The position numbers and the translations under genes are program-made. The notes under the pieces were generated by a model. The model did not search any database. It saw only the letters and a program-made list of their open reading frames with translations, and was not told the DNA's origin. Positions 9,127 through 17,200 of a stretch of 64,000 nucleotides of DNA are shown here, one piece after another. The stretch covers positions 186,001-250,000 of the forward strand of contig NZ_FNHE01000003.1 of NCBI RefSeq assembly GCF_900103785.1, given 5' to 3'. This DNA is from Geodermatophilus siccatus (GTDB lineage: Bacteria; Actinomycetota; Actinomycetes; Mycobacteriales; Geodermatophilaceae). Position 1 is the first letter of the stretch. Every line of letters starts with the position of its first letter.

Positions 9127-10017
9127 GTGATCACCCCACCGGTCGACGACGCCGACGTCCCCCGGTACTGGCGCGAGCTGGGCCTGCCCGGGCTGGTCGA
9201 CGTGCACGTGCACTTCCTGCCCGAGCGGGTGCAGGCCAAGGTCTGGGACTACTTCGCCGCCGCTGAGACCCACTACGGCGCGGCCTGGCCGGTGCACTAC
9301 CCGCTGGCCGAGGACGAACGGCTGGCGGTGCTCGACCGGCTCGGGGTCCGGGCCTTCCCCACGCTGCCCTACCCGCACAAGGCCGGCATGGCCGCCTGGC
9401 TCAACGACTGGTCGGCGCGGTTCGCCGCCGCGCACCCGCGGGTGCTGCAGTCGGCGACCTTCTTCCCCGAGCCGGAGGCGGCGTCCTACGTCGAGGCGGC
9501 GCTCGACCGCGGCGTGCGGGTGTTCAAGGTGCACGTCCAGGTGGGCGCCTTCGACCCGCGCGACCCGCTGCTGGACCCGGTGTGGGCGCGGCTGGAGGAG
9601 ACCGGCACCCCCGTCGTCATCCACTGCGGCTCCGGGCCGCTGCGCGGGGAGCACACGGGGCCGGCGCCGATGACCGGCCTGCTCGAGCGCCACCCGCGGC
9701 TGCAGCTGGTCATCGCCCACCTCGGCATGCCCGAGTACGCGGCCTTCCTCGACCTGGCCGAGCGCTACGAGCGGGTGCACCTGGACACCACGATGTTCGC
9801 CACCGACTTCACCGAACGGCTCATGCCGTTCGACCCGGCCCTGCGGCCGCGGCTGGGCGCGCTGCGGGACAAGGTGGTGCTCGGCAGCGACTTCCCGTCC
9901 ATCCCGTACCCGTACGCCCACCAGCTGGCCGCCCTGCACCGGCTGGACCTGGGGGAGGAGTGGCTGCGCGCCGTCCTGTGGCACAACGGCGCCCGGCTGT
10001 TCGCGCTGGCGCCCTGA
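9127..10017 (+). CDS. Amidohydrolase family 2 (metal-dependent hydrolase)
   Basis: TIM-barrel metal hydrolase or decarboxylase of the amidohydrolase-2 type, 296 aa. Metal-binding motifs: VDVHVHFLPE (HxH on strand 1, near residue 25), VVIHCGSGPL (His), LQLVIAHLGMPEY (His) and LGSDFPSIPYPY (Asp). These are the usual positions for the ACMSD/gamma-resorcylate-decarboxylase clan. The start is GTG 9127, 22 nt after the oxidoreductase stop, so the two probably form an operon. Substrate unknown. Confidence 0.85.
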   Translation: MITPPVDDADVPRYWRELGLPGLVDVHVHFLPERVQAKVWDYFAAAETHYGAAWPVHYPLAEDERLAVLDRLGVRAFPTLPYPHKAGMAAWLNDWSARFAAAHPRVLQSATFFPEPEAASYVEAALDRGVRVFKVHVQVGAFDPRDPLLDPVWARLEETGTPVVIHCGSGPLRGEHTGPAPMTGLLERHPRLQLVIAHLGMPEYAAFLDLAERYERVHLDTTMFATDFTERLMPFDPALRPRLGALRDKVVLGSDFPSIPYPYAHQLAALHRLDLGEEWLRAVLWHNGARLFALAP

Positions 10018-10170
10018 CGCCGGGGCGGGTCGCTGCTGTGGCAGGGCCGCGCCCGGCTGGCCGGCGCGGGGCTGTCCTCCCAGCTCGAGACCGACCACGT
10101 GCCGCCGGTGTGGCCGGCCCCGGCCCGGCCGGTCACCCGTGCTGCCTGTTCCTGCCCGGCTGGTGACCCC

Positions 10171-10491
10171 TCAGCGCGGGCCGGCGGGGTAGTCCGGGTG
10201 CAGCCGGGCGGCCCGGTCGACCTCCTCGGGCGTCAGCAGGGCGACGGTGCGGACCGACGCGATGCCGCCCCCGGTGATGGTGAGCGACAGCGCCGCGGCG
10301 GCCGCGCTGTCGGGCAGCTCGACGATCGCGTAGACGTCGGCGTCCCCGAGCGCGAAGTCGAAGCTCTCCAGCCGCCCCTCCAGGTCGAGGACGGCGTGCT
10401 CGAAGGCGCTGCGCCGGGCCGACCCCCCGGCCGCCATCACCGCCCGCGCGCCCTGCGCCTGGTACCGGGCGATGACCAGGAAGCGGGGCAC
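10171..10491 (-). CDS. GYD-domain protein
   Basis: Small 106-aa alpha/beta protein of the GYD family, whose function is unknown. Hallmarks: VPRFLVIARYQAQGARAV at the start, GGSARRSAFEHAV, GRLESFDFALGDADVYAIVEL (the family's GYD-like D-D-x-Y turn) and VRTVALLTPEEVD. The GTG at 10489-10491 is chosen because GAGGAGG lies 4 nt upstream; the longer frame beyond it overlaps the divergent acetyltransferase gene. Confidence 0.8.
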   Translation of the reverse strand: MPRFLVIARYQAQGARAVMAAGGSARRSAFEHAVLDLEGRLESFDFALGDADVYAIVELPDSAAAAALSLTITGGGIASVRTVALLTPEEVDRAARLHPDYPAGPR

Positions 10492-10590
10492 GGGCCCTCC
10501 TCTCGGCGGCGTGCGCCGATGCTGACGCGGGTCCGGGCCCGGCCGCAACACCGCCGCGGGAACACGGTCGACCGCGTCGGACGCCGTCCC

Positions 10591-10596
10591 TACGCT
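10591..10596 (+). promoter_or_regulatory. -10-like element for GNAT gene (leaderless)
   Basis: TACGCT, 7 nt before the GTG at 10604. Confidence 0.45.
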
Positions 10597-10603
10597 GCGC
10601 GGC

Positions 10604-11587
10604 GTGCTCGACCTCCCCGCGGGCCTCACCGCCCGACCGCTGACCGCCGACGACCTCCCCGCCGCGGCCGGGCTGTTCGCCGCCGCCGAGCCGGTCGACG
10701 ACACCGGTGAGCACCTGGACGCCGACGACCTCGCCGAGTGGTGGGTGGACGACCTGGTCGACCTGCCGCGCGACAGCCGGGCGGTGTGCACCGACGACGG
10801 CGCACTGGTGGCGGTGGCCGTGGTCGTGTCCATGAGCGGGGTCCGCGAGGACCACCGCGTCCTGCTGGATGGTCGGGTGCACCCGGCCTGGCGCGGGCGC
10901 GGCATCGGCCGCGCGCTGCTGGACTGGCAGCTGCGCCGCGGCGCGGAGGTGCACCGCCGGGACCACCCCGAGCTGCCGGGCCGGCTCGACGTGTCGGTGT
11001 ACCCGGGCATGGGGTCCCTGGAGTCGCTGGTCCGCCGTGCCGGCTTCACCGCCGAGCGCTGGTACGCCGACATGGAGCGGCCGCTGACCGGGCTGCCGGA
11101 GGCCCCGGCGGTGCCGGGCGTCGAGCTGGTGCCCTTCGCCTGGGACCGGGACGACGAGGTGCGGCGGGCGCACAACGCGGCCTTCACCGACCACCACGGC
11201 TCGGCCGAGCGCGACGCGACCACGTGGCGGGCCTGGTTCACCGGCACGCGGGCCTTCCGGCCGGACCTGTCGGTGCTCGCCCTCGTCGACGGGGCGGTGG
11301 CCGGCTACGTGCTGACCTCCGTGTACGAGGCCGACACCCGCGCGACCGGCGTCCAGCAGGCCCACCTCGGGCAGCTCGGCGTGCTGCGCCCGGCCCGCGG
11401 GCGCGGCATCGCGTCAGCCGCGATCGTCGCGGCGCTGCGCGCGAGCGCCGCCGCCGGCTGCCACACCGCGGGGCTGCAGGTCGACACCGAGAACCCGACC
11501 GGGGCGTTCGGGCTGTACCGGCGGCTGGGGTTCACGCGCGTGCGCACCCGCGTCCAGTGGACCTGCACCCGCCTCCCGGGGACGTGA
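10604..11587 (+). CDS. Tandem GNAT N-acetyltransferase
   Basis: A 327-aa protein with two GNAT folds, the arrangement known from mycothiol synthase (MshD) and related acetyltransferases. The first acetyl-CoA loop is HPAWRGRGIGRALLDW (about residues 93-108); the second is RPARGRGIASAAIVAAL (about 263-279), followed by VDTENPTGAFGLYRRLGF typical of MshD-like second domains. Whether it is MshD itself cannot be settled here: MshD is normally shorter and the neighbours are unrelated. Its stop overlaps the GTG of the phosphatase gene. Confidence 0.82.
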   Translation: MLDLPAGLTARPLTADDLPAAAGLFAAAEPVDDTGEHLDADDLAEWWVDDLVDLPRDSRAVCTDDGALVAVAVVVSMSGVREDHRVLLDGRVHPAWRGRGIGRALLDWQLRRGAEVHRRDHPELPGRLDVSVYPGMGSLESLVRRAGFTAERWYADMERPLTGLPEAPAVPGVELVPFAWDRDDEVRRAHNAAFTDHHGSAERDATTWRAWFTGTRAFRPDLSVLALVDGAVAGYVLTSVYEADTRATGVQQAHLGQLGVLRPARGRGIASAAIVAALRASAAAGCHTAGLQVDTENPTGAFGLYRRLGFTRVRTRVQWTCTRLPGT

Positions 11588-12063
11588 GCTGGGCCGACGG
11601 CGCCGGGCTGGTCGAGCTGCCCGGCGGGGCGCGGGTCCGGGGGCGGCGGCTGGGCGCGCCTGCGTCCCCGGCCGACCGGGCGGTCGTGCTCGGCAGCGGC
11701 CCGCTGCCGCCGTGGCCCGCGCGCCGGGTCCGCTGGCCGGACTTCTGGATCCCGCTGGACCGCGCCGACACCGTCGCCGCGCTCACCGAGGCGCTGGACC
11801 GGGCGCGGGCGGGGGAGCGGGTCGAGGTGGCCTGCCGCGGCGGGGTCGGCCGCACCGGCACCGCGCTGGCCGCGCTCGCCGTCCTGGACGGGCTGCCGGC
11901 CGCCGATGCCGTCCGCTGGGTGCGCGAGCGGTACCACCCGCGCGCGGTCGAGACGCCGTGGCAGCGCCGGTGGCTGCGCTCGCTCGGCCGGCACGCCGGC
12001 CCCCGTCCCGGGTCCCGCCCTGAGCCTGCGAACGGTGGGGAGGACGGGGCCCTTCCACGGTGA
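11584..12063 (+). CDS. Protein-tyrosine/dual-specificity phosphatase-like protein
   Basis: A 159-aa cysteine phosphatase with the P-loop ACRGGVGRTGTAL (CX5RT; the usual preceding His is Ala) and an upstream WPDFWIPLD that supplies the general-acid Asp region. The start GTG 11584 overlaps the preceding stop (GTGA), suggesting coupled translation. The last about 20 codons (GPRPGSRPEPANGGEDGALP) are encoded by a copy of the dispersed repeat, so the native C-terminus was probably extended by that insertion. Confidence 0.75.
   Translation: MSWADGAGLVELPGGARVRGRRLGAPASPADRAVVLGSGPLPPWPARRVRWPDFWIPLDRADTVAALTEALDRARAGERVEVACRGGVGRTGTALAALAVLDGLPAADAVRWVRERYHPRAVETPWQRRWLRSLGRHAGPRPGSRPEPANGGEDGALPR
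12001..12058 (-). repeat. Dispersed repeat copy 4, inside a coding 3' end
   Basis: Minus-strand orientation: GGAAGGGCCCCGTCCTCC ... GTTCGCAGGCTCAGGGCGGG ... GGGACGGGG. Here the repeat lies in the 3' coding part of the phosphatase gene and is not joined to a TGA. Confidence 0.55.
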
Positions 12064-12079
12064 GCAGGACGGGGTCTTC

Positions 12080-12085
12080 TAGGGT
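12080..12085 (+). promoter_or_regulatory. -10-like element for SCO6745-like gene
   Basis: TAGGGT, 7 nt before the ATG at 12093. Confidence 0.45.
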
Positions 12086-12092
12086 CCGGCGC

Positions 12093-12962
12093 ATGGTCAG
12101 CGCCGATCCAGCCGCCCCCGACGTCGCCCGCGCACACCGCGCCGTCGAGCCGCTGCACAACCACGTCTACTTCTCGCCCGAGCAGGACGGGTACCTGACC
12201 GCGGTCGGGCTGCGCCCGGGCCGGATGTGCTACTTCGCCGGGCGCGCGGCCGCGATGGGCGCGGTCGGTCCCGGCACGGTGACGGCGACCTTCGTCAACT
12301 TCGCCCCCGCGCTCGTGGCCCGGCACGTGCCGCGCGCCTGGACCCTCGCCGCTCCGGAGCAGGTGCTCACCGCCCGCCTCGACGGCGCCCGCGCCTCGCT
12401 GACCCGGCTGCTCGGGGGTGCGGACGCCGCAGCCGCGCCGGAGGTGGCCGAGCTCGCCGACCTGCTGCGGGAGGCCTGCACCGCGCTCACCCCCGAGGGC
12501 CGCCCGCTGTACGCCGCGCACGCCGACCAGCCCTGGCCGGAGGAGCCGGTGCTGTCGCTGTGGCACGGCGCCACGCTCCTGCGCGAGCACCGCGGCGACG
12601 GGCACGTCGCCTGCCTGCTGCGGGCGGGGCTCACCGGCCTCGAGTCGCTGGTCACCCACACGCTGACCGGCCGCGGTTTCACCGAGGCCGCGGCCAAGGC
12701 CACCCGCGGCTGGAGCGACGAGGAGTGGGCCGCGGCCGCCGACGGGCTGGCGGCGCGGGGCCTGGTGGCCGACGGCGCGCTGACCGAGGCCGGGGTCGCG
12801 CTGCGCGCCGAGATCGAGGCCGGCACCGACGAGCTCTCCGCGGCGCCCTGGGTGCACCTGGGCCCGGAGCGGACCACCCGCGTGGTCGAGCTGGGCCGCG
12901 GCCTGTCGGCGCGGCTGGTGGCGGCCGGCGCCTACCCGGCCGGCGTCCTCGCCGCCCGGTGA
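12093..12962 (+). CDS. SCO6745-like conserved protein
   Basis: A 289-aa protein resembling the actinobacterial SCO6745 family, all-alpha with a winged-helix-like C-terminal half. Family features: AHRAVEPLHNHVYFSPE, YLTAVGLRPGRMCYFAGRAA, VTATFVNFAPALVARHVP, LSLWHGATLLREHRGDGHVACL and the late segment GWSDEEWAAAADGLAARGLV. The biochemical role is not established. ATG 12093 is chosen over the upstream GTG 12060 because of the TAGGGT hexamer and because homologues start near here. The stop overlaps the next gene's GTG. Confidence 0.78.
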   Translation: MVSADPAAPDVARAHRAVEPLHNHVYFSPEQDGYLTAVGLRPGRMCYFAGRAAAMGAVGPGTVTATFVNFAPALVARHVPRAWTLAAPEQVLTARLDGARASLTRLLGGADAAAAPEVAELADLLREACTALTPEGRPLYAAHADQPWPEEPVLSLWHGATLLREHRGDGHVACLLRAGLTGLESLVTHTLTGRGFTEAAAKATRGWSDEEWAAAADGLAARGLVADGALTEAGVALRAEIEAGTDELSAAPWVHLGPERTTRVVELGRGLSARLVAAGAYPAGVLAAR

Positions 12963-13495
12963 ACGAGCCCCGTGTCCCGGGGGCGGACGACGACGGGCCG
13001 ACGGCGGAGCTGCTGCGCGCCCGCCGCGGCGGCGAGCTCTCCGCGCTGGACCGGTTGCTGCTGCACAGCCCGCCGGTCGCGGAGGGCTGGAACGCGCTGC
13101 TCGGCGCGCTGCGCGGGGCGACGACGCTGCCGGCCGACCTGCGCGAGCTGGTGGTGCTGCGGGTGGCGGTGCTCAACGACGCCGCGTTCGAGTGGGTGTC
13201 GCACGAGCCGATCGCCCGCCGCGCCGGTCTGGCCGAGCTGCAGCTGCAGGTGCTGCGCCGTCCCGACGCCGCGGCCGAGCCGGTGTGGACGCCGCTGCAG
13301 GCCGCCGTCCTCGCCTTCACCGACGCCTCGACGCGCGACGTCGCCGTCCCCGAGGAGGTGTTCGCCGGCGTCCGGGAGCACCTCGACGACCGGCAGGTCG
13401 TGGAGCTGACCGCGCTGGTGGGCGGCTACGCGATGGTGTCGCGCTTCCTCGTCGCGCTGGCCGTGCCGCCGCCGGACGGAGAGGTTCCCGGCTGA
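12959..13495 (+). CDS. Carboxymuconolactone decarboxylase/AhpD-like family protein
   Basis: A 178-aa all-helical protein of the CMD/AhpD superfamily. Seen: LPADLRELVVLRVAVLNDAAFEWVSHEPIARRAGL, the family core in which AhpD enzymes have a CxxC; here the positions are not cysteines, so peroxidase activity is unlikely. The C-terminal half (VLAFTDASTRDVAVPEEVF, VVELTALVGGYAMVSRFLVAL) fits the fold. GTG 12959 overlaps the previous stop (GTGA). Substrate unknown. Confidence 0.8.
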   Translation: MNEPRVPGADDDGPTAELLRARRGGELSALDRLLLHSPPVAEGWNALLGALRGATTLPADLRELVVLRVAVLNDAAFEWVSHEPIARRAGLAELQLQVLRRPDAAAEPVWTPLQAAVLAFTDASTRDVAVPEEVFAGVREHLDDRQVVELTALVGGYAMVSRFLVALAVPPPDGEVPG

Positions 13496-13540
13496 GCCGA
13501 GCCTCCCTATGGTCGAGGTCCCAGTCCAGGGGAGGGCGTC

Positions 13541-15157
13541 ATGACCGCGACCGAACGGCAGCAGGGGTCCGGACGGCGGACCGACGTCGACGCCGCGTTC
13601 CGCGGGTCGGCCACCTACCGCAGCCTCGGTGAGCAGCGGCTCAGCCCGGCGGAGGAGCGCTTCGAGAAGGGACGCCGCACGGTCGGGCTGTTCCTCGCCC
13701 CGGTCGTGACGATCGTCTTCGCGCTGCTGCCGCTGGACCTGCCGCGCGACCAGCACCTGCTCGCCGCGGTGCTCCTCGGCGTCATCGTCCTGTGGATCAC
13801 CGAGCCGGTGCCCATCCCGATCGGCGGGCTGATCGGCGTCGGGGCCATCGCCGTCCTCGGTGTGGTGCCCGCCGACGACGCCGTCGGCCCGCTCGGCTCG
13901 ACGACGGTGTTCACCTTCATCGGCGCGTTCATCCTGGCCGCCGCGATGCTCAAGCACGGCGTCGCGCGGCGGTTCGCGATGGCGATCCTGTCGATGCGGT
14001 GGGTCGGCGGCTCCACCGCGCGGGTGGTCATCGCCTTCGGGCTCATCACCTGCCTGCTGTCGGCGTTCGTCTCCAACACCGCCACGGTCGCGATGCTGCT
14101 GCCGACGGCGATCGGCATCCTCTCGGTGATCGCCAAGCTGCTGCAGGACAAGGAGCTGGTGGCGCCGGACTTCGACCCGCTGCGGCTGCGGGTGGGCGTC
14201 GCGCTGATGCTGATGCTGGCCTACGGGGCGAGCGTCGGCGGGCTGATCACCCCGGTCGGCACCCCGCCGAACCTCATCGGCCGCGGGCTGATCGAGGAGG
14301 CGACGGGGGAGCGCATCGGGTTCCTCGACTGGATGCTCATGGCGCTGCCGATCTGCGCGCTGATGTTCGTGGCGCTGGCCGCCGTCCTGCTGCTGCTCAA
14401 CCGGCCGGAGATCAAGCGGATCGAGGGCGTGCACGAGTACGTGCAGCACGAGCGCGCCGAGCTCGGACCGGTCACGCAGGCGGAGAAGAACACGCTGGTC
14501 GCCTTCGGGATCACCGTGGCGCTGTGGATCTTCCCCGGCGTCATCGCGCTGACCGCGGGCACCGACTCGGCGCTCTACACGACGATCGGCGACCGGCTCG
14601 ACGAGGGCATCGTCGCCGTCCTCGGGGCCTCGCTGCTGTTCCTGCTGCCCACCGACTGGGGGCGCCGCGAGTTCACGCTGAACTGGTCGGACGCGGCGAA
14701 GATCGACTGGGGCACGATCCTGCTCTTCGGCACCGGGATCATCTTCGGCTCGCTGCTGGCCGACACCGGCCTGGCCGAGACCATCGGCAACGGCTCGGCC
14801 GACCTGCTCGGGCTGACCAACACCTTCGCCATCACCGTGTTCGCGGTGCTGCTGGCGATCGTGATCTCCGAGACGACCTCGAACACCGCCTCGGCCGCAG
14901 TCGTCGTGCCGATCATCATCCCGGTGGCCGTGGCGGCGGGGATCAACCCGTTCGTGCCGGCGCTGGCGGCGACCTTCGCGGCGTCCTTCGGGTTCATGCT
15001 GCCGGTGTCGACACCGCAGAACGCGATCGTCTACGGCTCCGGCGTCGTGCCGATCACCAAGATGATCCGGTCGGGCATCTCCTTCGACGTCCTCGGCGCC
15101 CTGCTGATCGTCGTGCTGCTCCCGGTGCTGATCGACCTGGTGCTGGGCGTCGGCTGA
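13541..15157 (+). CDS. DASS (SLC13) family anion/dicarboxylate transporter
   Basis: Sodium-coupled or exchange carrier for dicarboxylates, sulfate or related anions; 538 aa with about 11-12 membrane segments after a 55-residue polar N-terminus. Both Ser-Asn-Thr sodium-site motifs are present: FVSNTATVAMLLP (about 176-188) and SETTSNTASAAVVVP (about 440-454). GGLITPVGTPPNLIG (first half) and PVSTPQNAIVYGSG (second half) match the inverted-repeat substrate loops. AGGGGAGG lies 6 nt upstream of the ATG. It stands alone; substrate not predictable. Confidence 0.9.
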   Translation: MTATERQQGSGRRTDVDAAFRGSATYRSLGEQRLSPAEERFEKGRRTVGLFLAPVVTIVFALLPLDLPRDQHLLAAVLLGVIVLWITEPVPIPIGGLIGVGAIAVLGVVPADDAVGPLGSTTVFTFIGAFILAAAMLKHGVARRFAMAILSMRWVGGSTARVVIAFGLITCLLSAFVSNTATVAMLLPTAIGILSVIAKLLQDKELVAPDFDPLRLRVGVALMLMLAYGASVGGLITPVGTPPNLIGRGLIEEATGERIGFLDWMLMALPICALMFVALAAVLLLLNRPEIKRIEGVHEYVQHERAELGPVTQAEKNTLVAFGITVALWIFPGVIALTAGTDSALYTTIGDRLDEGIVAVLGASLLFLLPTDWGRREFTLNWSDAAKIDWGTILLFGTGIIFGSLLADTGLAETIGNGSADLLGLTNTFAITVFAVLLAIVISETTSNTASAAVVVPIIIPVAVAAGINPFVPALAATFAASFGFMLPVSTPQNAIVYGSGVVPITKMIRSGISFDVLGALLIVVLLPVLIDLVLGVG

Positions 15158-15219
15158 CCGTCGTGTGACGTTCACCCGACCGGGGGAGCCGGGTGGACAG
15201 CGCGTGTCACGATGGACGA

Positions 15220-15239
15220 CGGCCCGCTCGAGCGGGCCG
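15220..15239. terminator. Palindrome after the SLC13 gene
   Basis: CGGCCCGCTCGAGCGGGCCG is a perfect 20-bp palindrome 63 nt after the transporter stop. It could act as a terminator, though no T-run follows. Confidence 0.4.
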
Positions 15240-15267
15240 ACCCACGGACGACGGGAGGTGCTGTGCC

Positions 15268-15318
15268 ATGCGCAGTGAACCGCCCAGTACCGGCACCGGG
15301 GGTCGCACCAGCTGGTGA
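15268..15318 (+). CDS. Tiny ORF (16 codons) upstream of corA
   Basis: Encodes MRSEPPSTGTGGRTSW. The ATG is preceded by GGGAGGTG with 7-nt spacing, one of the best ribosome-binding sites in the window, and the TGA stop is joined to a copy of the dispersed repeat exactly as at longer genes. It ends 60 nt before the corA start, so it may be a leader peptide for corA or an independent small protein. No known family recognised. Confidence 0.45.
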   Translation: MRSEPPSTGTGGRTSW

Positions 15319-15357
15319 AGGACCCCGCTGCCCCGCCGCTCGCGAGCTCGCGGCGGG
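15316..15357 (+). repeat. Dispersed stop-linked repeat, copy 5
   Basis: TGA followed by AGGACCCCGCTGCCCCGCC, then an 8-bp stem (15332-15339 with 15350-15357). It separates the tiny ORF from corA. Confidence 0.5.
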
Positions 15358-15378
15358 ACCTGCAGCGGGCCGCCAGGG

Positions 15379-16569
15379 ATGCGGACCCCCGACGAGTCCC
15401 CCGCTCCAGCGCCTCCCCGGGAGTCCGCCGTGGTCGACCGCCGTCGTGCGTCCCTCACCGCCCTGTCCACCCTGGCCCGCCGGCCGCGCCCCGAACTGAC
15501 CCTCGCGCCCGCGCCGCAGCCCCCGGCTCCGGTCGCGTCGCAGCGGCAGTCGCTGATCGTCGACAACGCCGTCTACTCGTCGGGACGGCGGGTGGCGACG
15601 CCGGACAGCGTCGCCGAGAGCCACGAGTGGCTGGTCGAGGACCCCGACCGCCTGGTGTGGCTGGGCCTCTACCGGCCCGAGCCGGGCGAGCTCGGGGAGC
15701 TGGCCGAGCAGTACGACCTGCCCGAGCTGGCGGTCGAGGACGCGATCAAGGCCCACCAGCGGCCGAAGTTCGAGCGCTACGGGGACACGCTGTTCGTCGT
15801 CCTCAAGGCCGCTCGGTACCTCGACGCGACCGAGGAGGTGGAGTTCGGCGAGCTGCACCTGTTCCTGGGCCGGAACTTCGCCATCACCGTGCGGCACAGC
15901 GAGTCCCCGGACCTCTCCCGGGTGCGCCGGCGGCTGGAGAGCGAGCCGGCGCTGCTGGAGAAGGGCAGCGAGGCGGTGCTGTACGCGATCCTCGACGCCG
16001 TCGTCGACGGGTACTCGCCGGTGGTCGCGGGGCTGGCCACGGACATCGACGAGATCGAGACCGAGGTCTTCCGCGGCGACCCCGGCGTCTCGCGGCGCAT
16101 CTACGAGCTCTCGCAGGAGGTGCTGGAGTTCCAGCGCGCCGCGCAGCCGCTCACCGGCATCCTCGACGCGATCGCCGCCGGCTTCGACAAGTACGGCGTC
16201 GACGAGGACCTGCGCAGCTACCTGCGCGACGTCGCCGACCACGTCACCTCGGTCACCGAGCGGGTGGAGGCCTTCCGGCTGCAGCTGCGCGACATCCTCA
16301 CCGTGAACGCGACGCTGGTGGCGCAGCGGCAGAACGAGGAGATCCGCGAGCTCACCGAGGCCTCGATCGCGCAGGGCGAGGAGGTCAAGAAGATCTCCGC
16401 GTGGGCGGCCATCCTCTTCGCGCCGACGCTGGTCGGGACGGTGTACGGGATGAACTTCGACGACATGCCCGAGCTGCACTGGTCGTTCGGCTACCCCATG
16501 GCGCTGCTGGCGATGATCGGGGTCAGCCTGGCGCTGTACGCCGTCTTCAAGCGCCGCGGCTGGATCTGA
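15379..16569 (+). CDS. corA: CorA family magnesium/cobalt transport protein
   Basis: Pentameric Mg2+ channel. The 396-aa product has a Pro/Ala-rich N-terminal extension (about 1-60), the cytoplasmic funnel (LAVEDAIKAHQRPKFERYGDT start region, then long helices), and the two C-terminal membrane helices with the signature YGMNF (about 356-360) between TM1 and the loop, ending in a basic KRRGWI. The start is uncertain: ATG 15379 has only a weak CAGGG upstream, and later in-frame GTG codons (for example 15430) would trim only the low-complexity leader. Confidence 0.9.
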   Translation: MRTPDESPAPAPPRESAVVDRRRASLTALSTLARRPRPELTLAPAPQPPAPVASQRQSLIVDNAVYSSGRRVATPDSVAESHEWLVEDPDRLVWLGLYRPEPGELGELAEQYDLPELAVEDAIKAHQRPKFERYGDTLFVVLKAARYLDATEEVEFGELHLFLGRNFAITVRHSESPDLSRVRRRLESEPALLEKGSEAVLYAILDAVVDGYSPVVAGLATDIDEIETEVFRGDPGVSRRIYELSQEVLEFQRAAQPLTGILDAIAAGFDKYGVDEDLRSYLRDVADHVTSVTERVEAFRLQLRDILTVNATLVAQRQNEEIRELTEASIAQGEEVKKISAWAAILFAPTLVGTVYGMNFDDMPELHWSFGYPMALLAMIGVSLALYAVFKRRGWI

Positions 16570-16651
16570 GGGAGGAGCGCCGGGGCGAGGCCGGTGCGGC
16601 GCGGGAACAACCCGCCGGCGGGTGCCGTTACGCTGTCTGCACAACTACACA

Positions 16652-17024
16652 GGGGGTGAATGGTCTCGACTGCGGTCGGATGACCAGGGGAAGCGAGCCG
16701 AGGAAGCCGACGATGAGCTCGTTAACCACGCGTCGGAAACAACACAAGCGCCGACTCCAGTCAGCGCGAGTTCGCCCTCGCTGCCTAAGTAGCGGAGCGA
16801 CTCTGTCAGCCCGGGTTCGTCATCGGCCCGGATCCTGGCATCAGCTAGATGACTGACCGTGCGTGCCGGTCGCGGGCGCGCGCGGGACACCAAACAGCGA
16901 CTGGGCCCGTCACATCGACTCGTCCGTGAGATCGATGGGGTCGAGCAGAGACACAGCGGACTGCGCTCGGAGAAGCCCTGGTGATGCGTCGTAGGACGCG
17001 GGTTCGATTCCCGCCACCTCCACC
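16652..17024 (+). ncRNA. ssrA: Transfer-messenger RNA (tmRNA)
   Basis: Rescues stalled ribosomes and tags the nascent peptide for degradation. The 5' GGGGGTG (16652-16658) pairs with CACCTCC (17015-17021), forming the tRNA-like acceptor stem; the T-arm GGGTTCGATTCCCG precedes it. CCA is not encoded: the genome reads ACC then C. The tag frame runs from GGA 16735 to TAA 16786-16788 and encodes GNNTSADSSQREFALAA, ending in the FALAA proteolysis signal. TACGCT at 16629-16634 may be its -10. A TAG follows the TAA closely. Confidence 0.95.
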
Positions 17025-17029
17025 CCGCA

Positions 17030-17083
17030 GTTCTCCCCGAGAACCTGGCAACTCCTCCCTCGGGACCCAGGGTCGGGGAGAAC
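17030..17083 (+). terminator. Inverted repeat downstream of tmRNA
   Basis: Arms 17030-17040 and 17073-17083 are perfect 11-bp complements (GTTCTCCCCGA) around a 32-nt loop holding a smaller hairpin. It begins 6 nt after the tmRNA end. Confidence 0.5.
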
Positions 17084-17095
17084 TCGCCGCTCAAC

Positions 17096-17131
17096 CACGT
17101 GGGGCCCGGTCGGACGACCGGGCCCCACGTG
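17096..17131 (+). terminator. Strong hairpin downstream of tmRNA
   Basis: CACGTGGGGCCCGGT (17096-17110) pairs perfectly with 17117-17131 around a 6-nt loop, followed by TCTTCCCCT. It probably ends transcription from ssrA and from the convergent oxidase gene. Confidence 0.7.
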
Positions 17132-17200
17132 TCTTCCCCTGCTCCGGGGGTGCGGTTCCTCCCTCGGCTGTTCGGGCTCGAGGCCGACCCGGCGGCGGAG

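Noticed and set aside
12932..15175. 747-aa minus-strand frame across the SLC13 gene
   Set aside because: His/Asp/Arg-rich antisense shadow; the sense strand is a clear transporter.
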